From an uncultured Bacilli bacterium (GTDB lineage Bacteria > Bacillota_I > Bacilli_A > RF39 > UBA660), in contig CAKPBJ010000001.1 of NCBI GenBank assembly GCA_934140575.1, forward strand, positions 208,549-272,548: 64,000 nucleotides of DNA, given 5' to 3'. The notes beneath the pieces are model-generated. The model saw nothing but the letters and a program-made list of their open reading frames with translations. It ran no database searches and was not told the origin of the DNA. The position numbers were made by a program, and so were the translations under genes. Shown one piece after another: positions 26,993 through 35,640 of the stretch; the first letter of the stretch is position 1; every line of letters starts with the position of its first letter.

Positions 26993-27507
26993 TACATATC
27001 ACCTAGGTATTTCATATAATCTAAATTAAGTAAGTCATTACTTTGTTCTTTTATTTCTTTTAGTAACTTTTCTTTTACATTTAGAACAAGTTCATAATCC
27101 GATTCAGTTATATCATTAGTTTTTAGGGCATAGTTTAATTCATCTTCATCTACTATATTTACAATATTTTCTTTATCTATTGTTATATCTAAATATAAGT
27201 CTATGAAGTATGGTATTTTTGTTTCTTTATCAAGACCGCTTTCTTTTATAATGTCAAAGTAATATTCAACTAGTTCTTTTTTATCATTTAAGAATATACG
27301 AAGAGCATAGTTTTTATTTTTTGGTACTATTTCTATTACATAATATCCATTATCCATTGCGGTAACATTATTTTTTATTATAAATGGTTTAGATAATTTT
27401 ATTAGTTTTTTTACTACTACATATTTATCTTCTTCATCAAGAAAAAATTTTATTTGATACTTTTCTGCTTCATTTAAATAAGTATTACTTAATAGTTTCT
27501 TTTTCAT
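26992..27507 (-). CDS. DUF402 family protein
   Basis: 171 residues from ATG 27507 (AGGTGATTATT). YYFDIIKESGLDKETKIPYFIDLYLDITIDKE (~82-113) is the DUF402 core with the conserved acidic residues seen in nucleoside diphosphatase-like members; DYELVLNVKEKLLKEI follows. It heads an operon with the GNAT-kinase fusion, overlapping it at TAATG. Exact activity unproven. Confidence 0.8.
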   Translation of the reverse strand: MKKKLLSNTYLNEAEKYQIKFFLDEEDKYVVVKKLIKLSKPFIIKNNVTAMDNGYYVIEIVPKNKNYALRIFLNDKKELVEYYFDIIKESGLDKETKIPYFIDLYLDITIDKENIVNIVDEDELNYALKTNDITESDYELVLNVKEKLLKEIKEQSNDLLNLDYMKYLGDM

Positions 27508-27579
27508 AATAATCACCTAAAATGATTATAACATGTTTTATATTAGTATGTTATAATACTTTCTTAAGGAAGTGGTTTG

Positions 27580-28059
27580 ATGGAGAAGTTTGTTTTAAGT
27601 AAGATGCGTGATAAGAATTTTTCTAAGGCAGTAAATGAAATTTATTTGTTAACTGATTATAATAAAAGTCAGTATCCTGAATATTATAAATGGTTTTTTT
27701 CTAAGAATATTCCTCGTGTGATTAATGGGAGCGGAGATATTATTTTTTATTTAGATGGTTTAGAGATTGCTGGGATTAGTATTTTAAAAAATGATGATGA
27801 GAAAAAGTTATGTACTTTTATGGTTAATCCTGAGTATAGAAAGAAAGGTTACTCTAAGTTGTTATTAGAAGATTCTTTTGAATATTTAAAGACAGAGAAA
27901 CCTATAATCACAATTCCAGAGTTTAGACTTGATGAGTTTTCTAGTATTATTAATGCTTATGGATGGGAAGAGTCTTCTATACTTGATAATTATTATTCTA
28001 AAGAGATTGAATTTAATGGAGAAAAACAATTAATAAAAAAGATAACAAAAGAAAAGTAG
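27580..28059 (+). CDS. GNAT family acetyltransferase
   Basis: 159 residues from ATG 27580 (AAGGAAGTGG upstream; the codon before it is TTG). LEIAGISILKNDDEKKLCTFMVNPEYRKKGYSKLLLEDSFEYL (~66-107) is the acetyl-CoA site with the RKKGYSK loop. The N-terminal half is short and the substrate is unknown. Stands alone on the forward strand; a hairpin (AAAGTAGA/TCTACTTT) after the stop ends it. Confidence 0.8.
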   Translation: MEKFVLSKMRDKNFSKAVNEIYLLTDYNKSQYPEYYKWFFSKNIPRVINGSGDIIFYLDGLEIAGISILKNDDEKKLCTFMVNPEYRKKGYSKLLLEDSFEYLKTEKPIITIPEFRLDEFSSIINAYGWEESSILDNYYSKEIEFNGEKQLIKKITKEK

Positions 28060-28109
28060 ATTACATTCTTTTTATGTGTCTACTTTTACTTTATCACTTC
28101 ATTTCTAGT

Positions 28110-29177
28110 CTATTTGTTTCTTGTTTTTAGGAATTCTACAAAACCTCTTAATAAGTCTTTTTTGTCTTCTTTTATCCAAGATATATTATTTAAAATATTA
28201 AGTGATTCATCATACATATTGTTCATCATTTTTTTTGCATATTCTTTTGCTCCACAAATTTCAAATATTTCTTTTACTTCTTTTATATTTTCTTCTGTTA
28301 GATTATCTTGACCATAGTATTTTAGAAGACTATCTTTATATTTTGTATTACACGTATAAGAGTATAATATTGTTTGTTTAAACTCTTTTATGTCTGATCC
28401 TTTTACTTTACCTGTTTCTTCTGAATAAATTCCTAATAAATCGTCTTGTATTTGAAAAGCAATTCCTACTAATTCTCCAAATTTTTCTATATCTTTTAAT
28501 TCTTCAGAAGTTGTTCCTGCAAGGATCATACCAGTTGATAATGGACCTATTATTGTATAATATGCAGTTTTTAATTTATATATATTCATTATATATTCTT
28601 CTAGATTTTTATCTTCTTCTATTTTATATTTACTTCTAAAAGGAAGTGTTACATCTAGTAATTCACCTTTTATGGTATTTATTACGGTATCATTAAAATA
28701 GCTTAGTACTTTACTAAAATTATCGTCTTTATTATAGGAATTTATAATAATTTTATTAGACAGGTATAGACCATAGTCTCCCATACATATTGCAACTGCG
28801 TCCCCTAAGTTTTTTAATTCTTCTTTTTCTTGTGAATAGTCTTTATATTTATTTATGTTGGCATAATGAATTGTATCTTTACCTCTTCTTTTACTATCAT
28901 TATCGATTATATCATCATGTATTAAGATTGCTGTTTGAAACACTTCATAGGCAAGAGATAAGTCATTACTATAGTCTTTATCTTCTTTTATGAGATAATA
29001 TCCTAGATTTACAAGTGTTCCTCTTATTATTTTTCCATCTGAATTTAAATTTTTAAATAATTCTATATTTTCTTTTATAATTGGATTTTTTTCTGTTAAT
29101 AAGTTATTGTTAAATTCTATTAACTTTTTATTAATAGTTTCTTTTTCTTTTTTATAATACTCTATAAATTTATTCAT
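28110..29177 (-). CDS. Polyprenyl diphosphate synthase
   Basis: 355 residues, ATG behind GGAGAATT. First aspartate-rich motif HDDIIDND (87-94), second QIQDDLLGIY (~243-252), with KGSDIKEFKQT after it. These bind Mg2+ and the allylic diphosphate for condensation with isopentenyl diphosphate. Longer than short-chain enzymes (~300), so a medium- or long-chain product (for quinones or undecaprenol) is plausible. Its ribosome site overlaps the tail of the frameshifted gene upstream, so it belongs to the dnaE-lspA cluster. Confidence 0.9.
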   Translation of the reverse strand: MNKFIEYYKKEKETINKKLIEFNNNLLTEKNPIIKENIELFKNLNSDGKIIRGTLVNLGYYLIKEDKDYSNDLSLAYEVFQTAILIHDDIIDNDSKRRGKDTIHYANINKYKDYSQEKEELKNLGDAVAICMGDYGLYLSNKIIINSYNKDDNFSKVLSYFNDTVINTIKGELLDVTLPFRSKYKIEEDKNLEEYIMNIYKLKTAYYTIIGPLSTGMILAGTTSEELKDIEKFGELVGIAFQIQDDLLGIYSEETGKVKGSDIKEFKQTILYSYTCNTKYKDSLLKYYGQDNLTEENIKEVKEIFEICGAKEYAKKMMNNMYDESLNILNNISWIKEDKKDLLRGFVEFLKTRNK

Positions 29178-29185
29178 AATTCTCC

Positions 29186-29414
29186 TTATAATACTTTTCC
29201 TTCACTTACTTGTTTATTTGTTTCTTCAAGTAACATATTATCTAACTCTTTTTTTCTACTATTTAATTTAATAGTTAGAAATTCGTCTAGTTCATATGGA
29301 TATGTTTCTATTTGTAATGAGTCGTTTTGAATAGCTAACCTTCTAAATGTTCTAATAAATTTATTGGTTAGATTAGTCTGAATGGCATTATTTCTTTCTA
29401 ATAGTGTTTTTTTT
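29186..29414 (-). pseudogene. Frame-shifted C-terminal extension of the 29388-30326 protein
   Basis: About 75 codons (LLERNNAIQTNLTNKF ... ETNKQVSEGKVL) open directly after an A8 run in the coding strand (29414-29407), in the frame reached by deleting one A from that run, and stop at 29186-29188, 8 nt before the polyprenyl synthase start. No ATG, GTG or TTG starts it; the only in-frame Met is near its end. It is therefore best read as the lost end of the upstream gene. Confidence 0.6.
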
Positions 29415-30326
29415 CTTATCTTCTTCTTTTGTGCTTTCTGCAGCTAATTCCCTGGATATATATCTGATTGGTAAATATGGGACTGCTTTTATTTTTGTTA
29501 TATTCTTATTTTGAAGAAGTGTTATAAATATATTTAAACTTAGAATAAATGATGGTGTTACATCAGTAATGTTACCTTCTGGATAATATGTACTTAGATT
29601 ATTTTTAAAATCAAAATATTCTTTGCTTTCTTTTTCTTTAATACCATTATTCAATTTATATAAAAGTCTATTTATTATACTTGTATATTTTTTATTTTCT
29701 TCTGTTTCATTTTTCTTTTTATTATCTGAAATTATACTATAAATATAGCAGACATTTTCATTATTTTCTTGTCTTATTCCATAGTAAATGCTTGGAAGAT
29801 GGTACTCAACTTCTTGGTTATTTACTACTCCTTTTAATTTTTCTGTTATTTTATATGGGGTTTCCATTCTACTATCAGTTAGTTCATTTTGTACTACAAG
29901 TGTTGATTTTTTAAATGATGAACCTAATTTTACTTCTAGAGGAGTATCTAATGTTTGAAATGTCACATCTTTTTGGAAATCAATGTTTCTTCTTAAAAAT
30001 GTTTCTGGATTTATAAAGTCTTCACTTGTTGCGTTACTAATTAAATTCATTATTAAAAATTTCATTTTCTCTTCAATGCTTTTATTTATAAATGTATATG
30101 CTTTTCTATTTTTAGCTATTTCTAATTCTAAATACTCTTGAAGCAGACTAAAAAATTTGTTTTCGTTTCTAATAAGTAATTTACCAGGTGCTTTATTTCC
30201 AGTATCAATTATTACTTTTCCATTTTGTTCAATCCTAGTATCAAAGTAAACTGGCCAATCATCACCATCTATTATTATTGAGCCTGTACTTGCTTCTTTA
30301 ATTAGTTCATAAAACTTTTCTTTCAT
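29388..30326 (-). CDS. Uncharacterised protein with possible frameshift at an A8 run
   Basis: 312 residues, soluble, mixed helical/beta, no recognised domain; N-terminus SIIIDGDDWPVYFDTRIEQ. It follows lspA (overlap TGAT-type, 4 nt) and precedes the polyprenyl synthase. Near its end the message has AAGAAAAAAAACAC; with eight A the protein stops at RKK after ten codons, with seven A it would continue ~75 residues. This could be ribosomal or transcriptional slippage, phase variation, or a sequencing error in the homopolymer. Confidence 0.6.
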   Translation of the reverse strand: MKEKFYELIKEASTGSIIIDGDDWPVYFDTRIEQNGKVIIDTGNKAPGKLLIRNENKFFSLLQEYLELEIAKNRKAYTFINKSIEEKMKFLIMNLISNATSEDFINPETFLRRNIDFQKDVTFQTLDTPLEVKLGSSFKKSTLVVQNELTDSRMETPYKITEKLKGVVNNQEVEYHLPSIYYGIRQENNENVCYIYSIISDNKKKNETEENKKYTSIINRLLYKLNNGIKEKESKEYFDFKNNLSTYYPEGNITDVTPSFILSLNIFITLLQNKNITKIKAVPYLPIRYISRELAAESTKEEDKKKNTIRKK

Positions 30327-30796
30327 TGTTTTTTCTCTTTTCTACAATCTTTTAAAACGCTTATCAATAACAGAAATACTCCGACAGTTATTCCAATATC
30401 CGCAATATTAAATACTGGGAAATTATAATTAAATATTCTGAATGATATAAAATCTGTGACAGAGTGATTTATTATTCTATCAATCATATTTCCAAATATA
30501 CCGCCTATTACCATTCCTAAAGATATTTCTGATCTTCTATTTAAATCTTTTTCTTTATCTATGTAATTATTTAGAACTAATAATATTAAGGCACTTAGTA
30601 TAACTAAGAATACTGTACTATCTTGTAGTATTGAGAAGGCTGCTCCTGTATTTTTTAAATAATATATTGAAAAGAAATTTGGTATTACTTTTATAATATC
30701 ATTTTCTACTAATTTAGCTGAAACTATAAATTTTAGTATCAAATCTACCATAATAACAATAGATGCGATACTGTATATTTTTTGTTTACTCTTCAT
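30323..30796 (-). CDS. lspA: Lipoprotein signal peptidase (signal peptidase II)
   Basis: 157 residues, four helices. Catalytic aspartates D106 (GNMIDR) and D133 (FNIADIGI) and the KNTGAAFSIL motif (48-57) are conserved. It cleaves prolipoproteins after lipid attachment. ATG lies 11 nt inside the end of dnaE, and its stop overlaps the next gene, so these three are read together. Confidence 0.97.
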   Translation of the reverse strand: MKSKQKIYSIASIVIMVDLILKFIVSAKLVENDIIKVIPNFFSIYYLKNTGAAFSILQDSTVFLVILSALILLVLNNYIDKEKDLNRRSEISLGMVIGGIFGNMIDRIINHSVTDFISFRIFNYNFPVFNIADIGITVGVFLLLISVLKDCRKEKKQ

Positions 30797-33740
30797 TTGT
30801 GTCTCCTTCTAATAGTTTTATTCTATCTATAATAATTTGAATTTCATTAAGACGTTTTTCTACTTTACCTCTTACTTTTATTAACATGCCACTTTCTAAA
30901 TTTGGATATTTATTAAAAGTTTTAGGAAATAAAACAAATTCAGTGGATGATGTTTCATCACTACCGGTAATGAATGCCATCTTGTCTCCTTTTTTTGTAT
31001 TAATTGTTTTTATTTTTTCTATTAATATTAATACATCTACTTGTTTATCATAATAATCATTTATTTTATTTATTGGTATTGCGTATGGATTATCTTTTTT
31101 ATAAAAACTTGTCGGATGACATGATAAATAAAATCCGAATACTTCTTTTTCTTTTTCTAGTAAATAAGAATTTTTATATTCTTCTTTTATTTCTATATCT
31201 GGTTTCATTACAAGTGATGGGTCAATGTCTTTAGTTAGTTCTGCATAGTTATATAGACTATCTAAATTATAAATTAGTGTAGCTCTATTAAATTTAAATT
31301 CTTTGAAGACATCTGCGTAAATTAATGTTTCTAATGTTTTCTTACCTATACCTGCTATTGATAATCTACTGAAGCAGTCATATATATCTTTAAATTGACC
31401 TTCTTCTTTTGCTTTTTTTATTTGCTCTGTAACTACATTTCCAATTGATTTTATATTAGATATTGGATAAATAATTTTATTATTACTTACTATATATCTT
31501 GAATCACTATTACTTATTGTAGGTTTTTCTATTTCTATTTTGTTTGCCTTTGCTTCTAAAATGTATTCATTTGTTTTTGTTTCACTACCTATTACATTGC
31601 TTAGTAAGTTAGCAAAGAATATTGTTTTGTAGTGACACTTTAGATAAGCCATTTTATATGCTACTACTGAATATACTACAGAGTGAGATTTATTGAAACC
31701 ATATCCTGCGAAATTTAGGACTAGATTAAATAGTTCTTTAGCTTGTTTTTCATCATGTCCCATCTCTTTACTTTTTCTAATAAATTTTTCTTCTTCTGAT
31801 TTTAAAAGTTCTACTTTTTTCTTAGACATTGCACGTCTTAAGATATCTGCTTCTCCAAGAGAATATCCGGCATAAACATTTGCAAGTTGCATTATCTGTT
31901 CTTGATATATTAAAAGTCCATATGTATTTTTTGTGACTTCTTCTAATGACTTGTCAAGATATGTTATTTTTTCTTCATTATGTTTTCTTTTTATATATGT
32001 GTCGATATTAATTGCTGCTCCTGGTCTAAATAAAGCTATAGCTGCAAAGATATCTTCAAATGTAGATGGTTTTAGTCTACGCAAGAAATTTCTCATTCCA
32101 CTAGATTCAAATTGGAATATTCCACAAGTATTAGCTGTTTTAAACATTTCTAATGTTTCTTTATCATCTAATGGTATTTTTGAAAAGACTACTTCTTTAT
32201 TTTCTATTGTTTTTATGTCATTTATGATGTTGTCTATTAAAGTTAAGTTTTTTATTACTAAGAAGTCCATTTTTAATAGTCCAAGTTCTTCTAAATACTC
32301 CATTGAATAACTTGTAAGATACATATCATCTGTTTTATATAGTGGTAGTACTTCATCTAAGTCTTTTTTACTCATAATGATACCTGCGGCATGTTGTGAT
32401 GTGTGTCTTGGGAATCCTTCTAGTTTAACAGCTATTTTAAACATATTTGAAAGAATCATATCACTTTCTACATGTGCTTTGAATGATTCATTGTTATTAT
32501 ATATATCTTCTAGTTTTTCTTTTGAATTAGCCGGGATATATTTACATAGAGCATCTACTTTATATAAAGGAATATTCAAAACTCTCGAGGTATCTCTTAT
32601 TGCCTGTTTTGCGGCCATTGTTCCAAATGTTATTATTCCACTTACTCTTTTTTCTCCATATTTTTCTTTTACATAATTTATTACTAATTCTCTTTTATTA
32701 TCCGGAAAGTCGGTATCTATATCTGGCATTGTTTTTCTTTCTGGATTCAGAAAACGTTCAAATAGTAAATCATATTTTAATGGATCAATATCAGTTATAC
32801 CTAGTGAATAAGCAACAAGTGAACCTGCGGCACTTCCTCTTCCTGGTCCTACTAGTATCTTATTTTTTTTAGCATATTTTATGAAGTCATAAACTACTAA
32901 AAAGTAATTAGCAAATCCCATTTCATTTATTATTTTTAATTCTTTTATTAATCGTTCTTGATAATTTTTTGGAACATTTCCATTTAGTCTTTTATTTATA
33001 CCTACTCTACATAACTCATATAAATACTGTTTGGGATCACTACATTCATAGATTGGTAATAAATTTTCAGCCTTTGGAAATTGTAAATTACAGTTATCTG
33101 CTAATTTATTAGTATTAATTAATCCTACATTGTCAGTTAATTCATAGATGTCAACAATATTTAATTCGCATTCTTTTGTGTTATATTCTATTTCGTCAGT
33201 AATTGTTTTTCCATCTCTAATACGATATAGGTATGGTAATATGTATTCATCATTCTTATTCAAGTAAAGAGCTTGTCTATAGAAGATGATATTTTTAGTA
33301 AATAAAAGGGCTTCTTGTTCTTCTTTTTTATTTGTATATCCTAAATAAAATTCTTCATAAATAGTTTTTAATAAATCGAATGACTCTTTATATTGAAATG
33401 GTAGTACTGTTATTGTATTTTTATTATGTTTTTTTAAATCATCTATTGTTATTTTTCTTTCATTTTGAATAGTTGATAGTTTTATTAGGTTTAGATAGCC
33501 TTGATAGTCTTTGGCATATGTTACTAATGTAAATTCATCTAAGTTTAATTCTAATCCAATTACTGGTTTTATATTTACTTTCTCACATTTTTTAATAAAT
33601 TCCATAGTTCCAAACATATTTGAATCAGTTATTGCGATGCTTGGTAGTTGCTTAGTTTTGGCATAGTCTATAATATCATCTATTTTTAAAAGACTTGATA
33701 ATAAATTATAATTGCTTTTATTATATAGCGGTGTATACAT
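30786..33740 (-). CDS. dnaE: DNA polymerase III alpha subunit DnaE
   Basis: 984 residues. An N-terminal PHP domain (ITDSNMFGTMEF, IGLELNL) is somewhat reduced; the polymerase core has GPGRGSAAGSLVAY and MPDIDTDFPDNKR (~339) with catalytic aspartates, and FESSGMRNFLRRLKP; the C-terminus has helix-hairpin-helix and OB folds (ISGIGKKTLETL-like and KKGDKMAFITG). It is the DnaE-type subunit rather than PolC, shorter than E. coli DnaE (1160) because of small PHP and tail domains. First gene of a unit with lspA. Confidence 0.97.
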   Translation of the reverse strand: MYTPLYNKSNYNLLSSLLKIDDIIDYAKTKQLPSIAITDSNMFGTMEFIKKCEKVNIKPVIGLELNLDEFTLVTYAKDYQGYLNLIKLSTIQNERKITIDDLKKHNKNTITVLPFQYKESFDLLKTIYEEFYLGYTNKKEEQEALLFTKNIIFYRQALYLNKNDEYILPYLYRIRDGKTITDEIEYNTKECELNIVDIYELTDNVGLINTNKLADNCNLQFPKAENLLPIYECSDPKQYLYELCRVGINKRLNGNVPKNYQERLIKELKIINEMGFANYFLVVYDFIKYAKKNKILVGPGRGSAAGSLVAYSLGITDIDPLKYDLLFERFLNPERKTMPDIDTDFPDNKRELVINYVKEKYGEKRVSGIITFGTMAAKQAIRDTSRVLNIPLYKVDALCKYIPANSKEKLEDIYNNNESFKAHVESDMILSNMFKIAVKLEGFPRHTSQHAAGIIMSKKDLDEVLPLYKTDDMYLTSYSMEYLEELGLLKMDFLVIKNLTLIDNIINDIKTIENKEVVFSKIPLDDKETLEMFKTANTCGIFQFESSGMRNFLRRLKPSTFEDIFAAIALFRPGAAINIDTYIKRKHNEEKITYLDKSLEEVTKNTYGLLIYQEQIMQLANVYAGYSLGEADILRRAMSKKKVELLKSEEEKFIRKSKEMGHDEKQAKELFNLVLNFAGYGFNKSHSVVYSVVAYKMAYLKCHYKTIFFANLLSNVIGSETKTNEYILEAKANKIEIEKPTISNSDSRYIVSNNKIIYPISNIKSIGNVVTEQIKKAKEEGQFKDIYDCFSRLSIAGIGKKTLETLIYADVFKEFKFNRATLIYNLDSLYNYAELTKDIDPSLVMKPDIEIKEEYKNSYLLEKEKEVFGFYLSCHPTSFYKKDNPYAIPINKINDYYDKQVDVLILIEKIKTINTKKGDKMAFITGSDETSSTEFVLFPKTFNKYPNLESGMLIKVRGKVEKRLNEIQIIIDRIKLLEGDTNEE

Positions 33741-33838
33741 AGACTATCACTCCTCGTATTTATTTTATCATATTTTAATATTATTTTGGGTATTAAGATT
33801 ACATAAGGGCATTTTCCCTGATATTTAGGAAATTTATT

Positions 33839-33867
33839 TGACTTTAAGTTAATTTTATGGTAAAGTT
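33839..33867 (+). promoter_or_regulatory. Promoter of the bL28 gene
   Basis: TTGACT (33839-33844), 17-nt spacer, TAAAGT (33862-33867), 37 nt before the start codon, divergent from dnaE. Confidence 0.6.
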
Positions 33868-33904
33868 ATAAAGCAGAACGAAGTAATACCGAAGGAGGGA
33901 TAAT

Positions 33905-34084
33905 ATGGCAGTTAATATTACTACTAGAAAAGATAATGTAAAAAACATTAGATCTCATGCTTTAAACACTACTAAGAAGAGACAAAACTTAAATCTACAA
34001 GTATTTAGACTTGAAGATGGTACAAAAGTTAGACTTTCAGCTAAAGAAATTAGAACTTTAAGAAAAAATGAAAAAGCTGCTTAA
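33905..34084 (+). CDS. rpmB: Ribosomal protein bL28
   Basis: 59 residues starting at ATG 33905 behind GAAGGAGGGATAAT. RSHALNTTKKRQNLNLQVFR and VRLSAKEIRTLRKNEK are the L28 core. The usual N-terminal CxxC-GK zinc-ribbon part is absent (it reads ITTRKDNVKNIRS), giving a zinc-free variant. Monocistronic, divergent from dnaE, with its own promoter; a terminator hairpin lies at 34076-34106. Confidence 0.93.
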   Translation: MAVNITTRKDNVKNIRSHALNTTKKRQNLNLQVFRLEDGTKVRLSAKEIRTLRKNEKAA

Positions 34085-34106
34085 TTATTAATTGAGCAGT
34101 TTTTAT
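34076..34106 (+). terminator. Terminator of rpmB
   Basis: CTGCTTAATTA pairs with TAATTGAGCAG (one G-U) and runs into TTTTTATTTT. Confidence 0.75.
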
Positions 34107-34127
34107 TTTGTTATTTTTACTAATAAT

Positions 34128-34159
34128 TTAAAAAACTGATACTTTTGCATCAGCTTTTT
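34128..34159 (-). terminator. Terminator of the zinc-ribbon gene
   Basis: Reverse strand GCTGAT and ATCAGT pair around CAAAAGT-like loop, ending in six T, just after the gene at 34160. Confidence 0.75.
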
Positions 34160-34774
34160 TTAATATCCTATATCATCTAATATATCTTTTACATCATCTT
34201 TATATTTATAGTTTACATTTACATAAACTGCGGTATTTTCAATTCTTGATATTACTTGATATTTATTATTTGCTTCTTGTGAATATCTTGAATATTTATC
34301 AAAATTTACGTATGAATATGTACTTCCACTACCTGTTTCTTTTTTAAATACTTCAACATTGTTGTCGTAGAAATTTTTTGCATAGTCAGAATTTGATAAA
34401 TCATAGAATTCTATTTGGTAAGTGTAATCTTCTGATATAGCTAAGTAGGCTTTGTTTACATAACTATAATTTGAAAATTGAGCTGTTACATCTTTTATTA
34501 TGAAGTCTTCTTCTTCCATTGTGGTTTTAAATTCAGATGCGGTAATTGGATTTTTACTTGTAACTATATCTTTACCTACTATAAGTAAAAATGATGCAAT
34601 ACCAGCTATTATTAATAGCACTACTCCAATTATAATAAATGGTAAAAATTTTAATATTTTTGGTGTTTGTTTTTGTACTTGTTGGGGCTGAGCAACATTA
34701 TTTATTGGCGAACCACAGTTGGTACAAAATTTTGAATTTTCATTAATTTTATTTCCACAATTTCTGCAGTACAT
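34160..34774 (-). CDS. Zinc-ribbon protein with membrane helix
   Basis: 204 residues. MYCRNCGNKINENSKFCTNCG (1-21) is a zinc ribbon; one helix (~45-68) separates it from a C-terminal ~130-residue domain (TASEFKTTMEEEDFIIKDVTAQF) that should lie outside. Similar in plan to 22839-23948 but unrelated beyond the ribbon. Probably co-transcribed with the single-span gene upstream (31 nt apart). No function known. Confidence 0.7.
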   Translation of the reverse strand: MYCRNCGNKINENSKFCTNCGSPINNVAQPQQVQKQTPKILKFLPFIIIGVVLLIIAGIASFLLIVGKDIVTSKNPITASEFKTTMEEEDFIIKDVTAQFSNYSYVNKAYLAISEDYTYQIEFYDLSNSDYAKNFYDNNVEVFKKETGSGSTYSYVNFDKYSRYSQEANNKYQVISRIENTAVYVNVNYKYKDDVKDILDDIGY

Positions 34775-34805
34775 ATTATCACTCCTTTATGTAGTGCATT
34801 TTATT

Positions 34806-35492
34806 TTATTGACAAGTATATCCTTTAGCTAACATATCAGCTTGAACGTTTTCTTTTGTAGTATTTGCGACATAATCAATAATTGTATATGTTGTTTGTT
34901 GTTGCTTTTCTGGGAATGTTGTCAAATCTAATTTTGTATAATCTACTGTTGTTGTTGAAATTATACCAGTTCCTGCTGGAGTTAAGACAACTTCATATCC
35001 TGGTATTGATACTAAATATTGTTGGAAAGCAACTTTATAATTCTCAATTGCATTAGGTCCAATTGCACTTCCTGGAGTTGGATTAATTGATGTAGTTCTT
35101 ACAAATTTTGTTAATGCATTATTTTCAAATGTATATATTGTATTATATATTTGATCTGTTCCATCAGTACCATTTACAATTGTATATGTACATTTTAATG
35201 TATCTTTTTGTGATGTGTTTTCTCTTTTTTGAACAGTTGGTGAGTCATTATCTGATACAGGCTCAGAGGTTAGAGTTTGAACCACACCAAATGTTGTTCC
35301 AAAGAAAATAGACAAAGCGCCTATAATAGCAACTATAATTGCTGGTTTCTTACTAATTGACTTTTCATATCTAGCAGCTTCTTCTACATCTTTTAAATTT
35401 AAAACTTGTGTTTTTTGTAATTCTTCTTGACTCATATTTTGATAATTTATATTTTGTTGTCTTTGATTTCTAATGTTATTATTTTGGTTCAT
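34806..35492 (-). CDS. Single-span membrane protein with external domain
   Basis: 228 residues from ATG 35492 (GAGGTGG upstream; a GTG at 35501 is inside that site). Residues 1-~53 are Asn/Gln-rich and cytoplasmic, one helix (~54-74), then an external domain with KCTYTIVNGTDGTDQIYNTIYTFENNALTKF, resembling DUF1307-like Cys-containing surface proteins (C-x-...-YTCQ end). No anchoring motif. Function unknown. Confidence 0.6.
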   Translation of the reverse strand: MNQNNNIRNQRQQNINYQNMSQEELQKTQVLNLKDVEEAARYEKSISKKPAIIVAIIGALSIFFGTTFGVVQTLTSEPVSDNDSPTVQKRENTSQKDTLKCTYTIVNGTDGTDQIYNTIYTFENNALTKFVRTTSINPTPGSAIGPNAIENYKVAFQQYLVSIPGYEVVLTPAGTGIISTTTVDYTKLDLTTFPEKQQQTTYTIIDYVANTTKENVQADMLAKGYTCQ

Positions 35493-35610
35493 AATTCCCA
35501 CCTCTATCTTAATTACATTATATTAGAATTATTATAATTATTCAAGCAAAATCTTATATTTCTACTTTTTTAGACTTGATGGTTTACTTTTATATTTTTT
35601 GCTTTTATCA

Positions 35611-35636
35611 AAAAAAACACTATCTTTCGATAGTGT
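35611..35636 (-). terminator. Terminator of typA
   Basis: ACACTATC and GATAGTGT form a hairpin with a GAAA loop and a seven-T tail on the reverse strand, immediately after the typA stop. Confidence 0.9.
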
Positions 35637-35640
35637 AATT

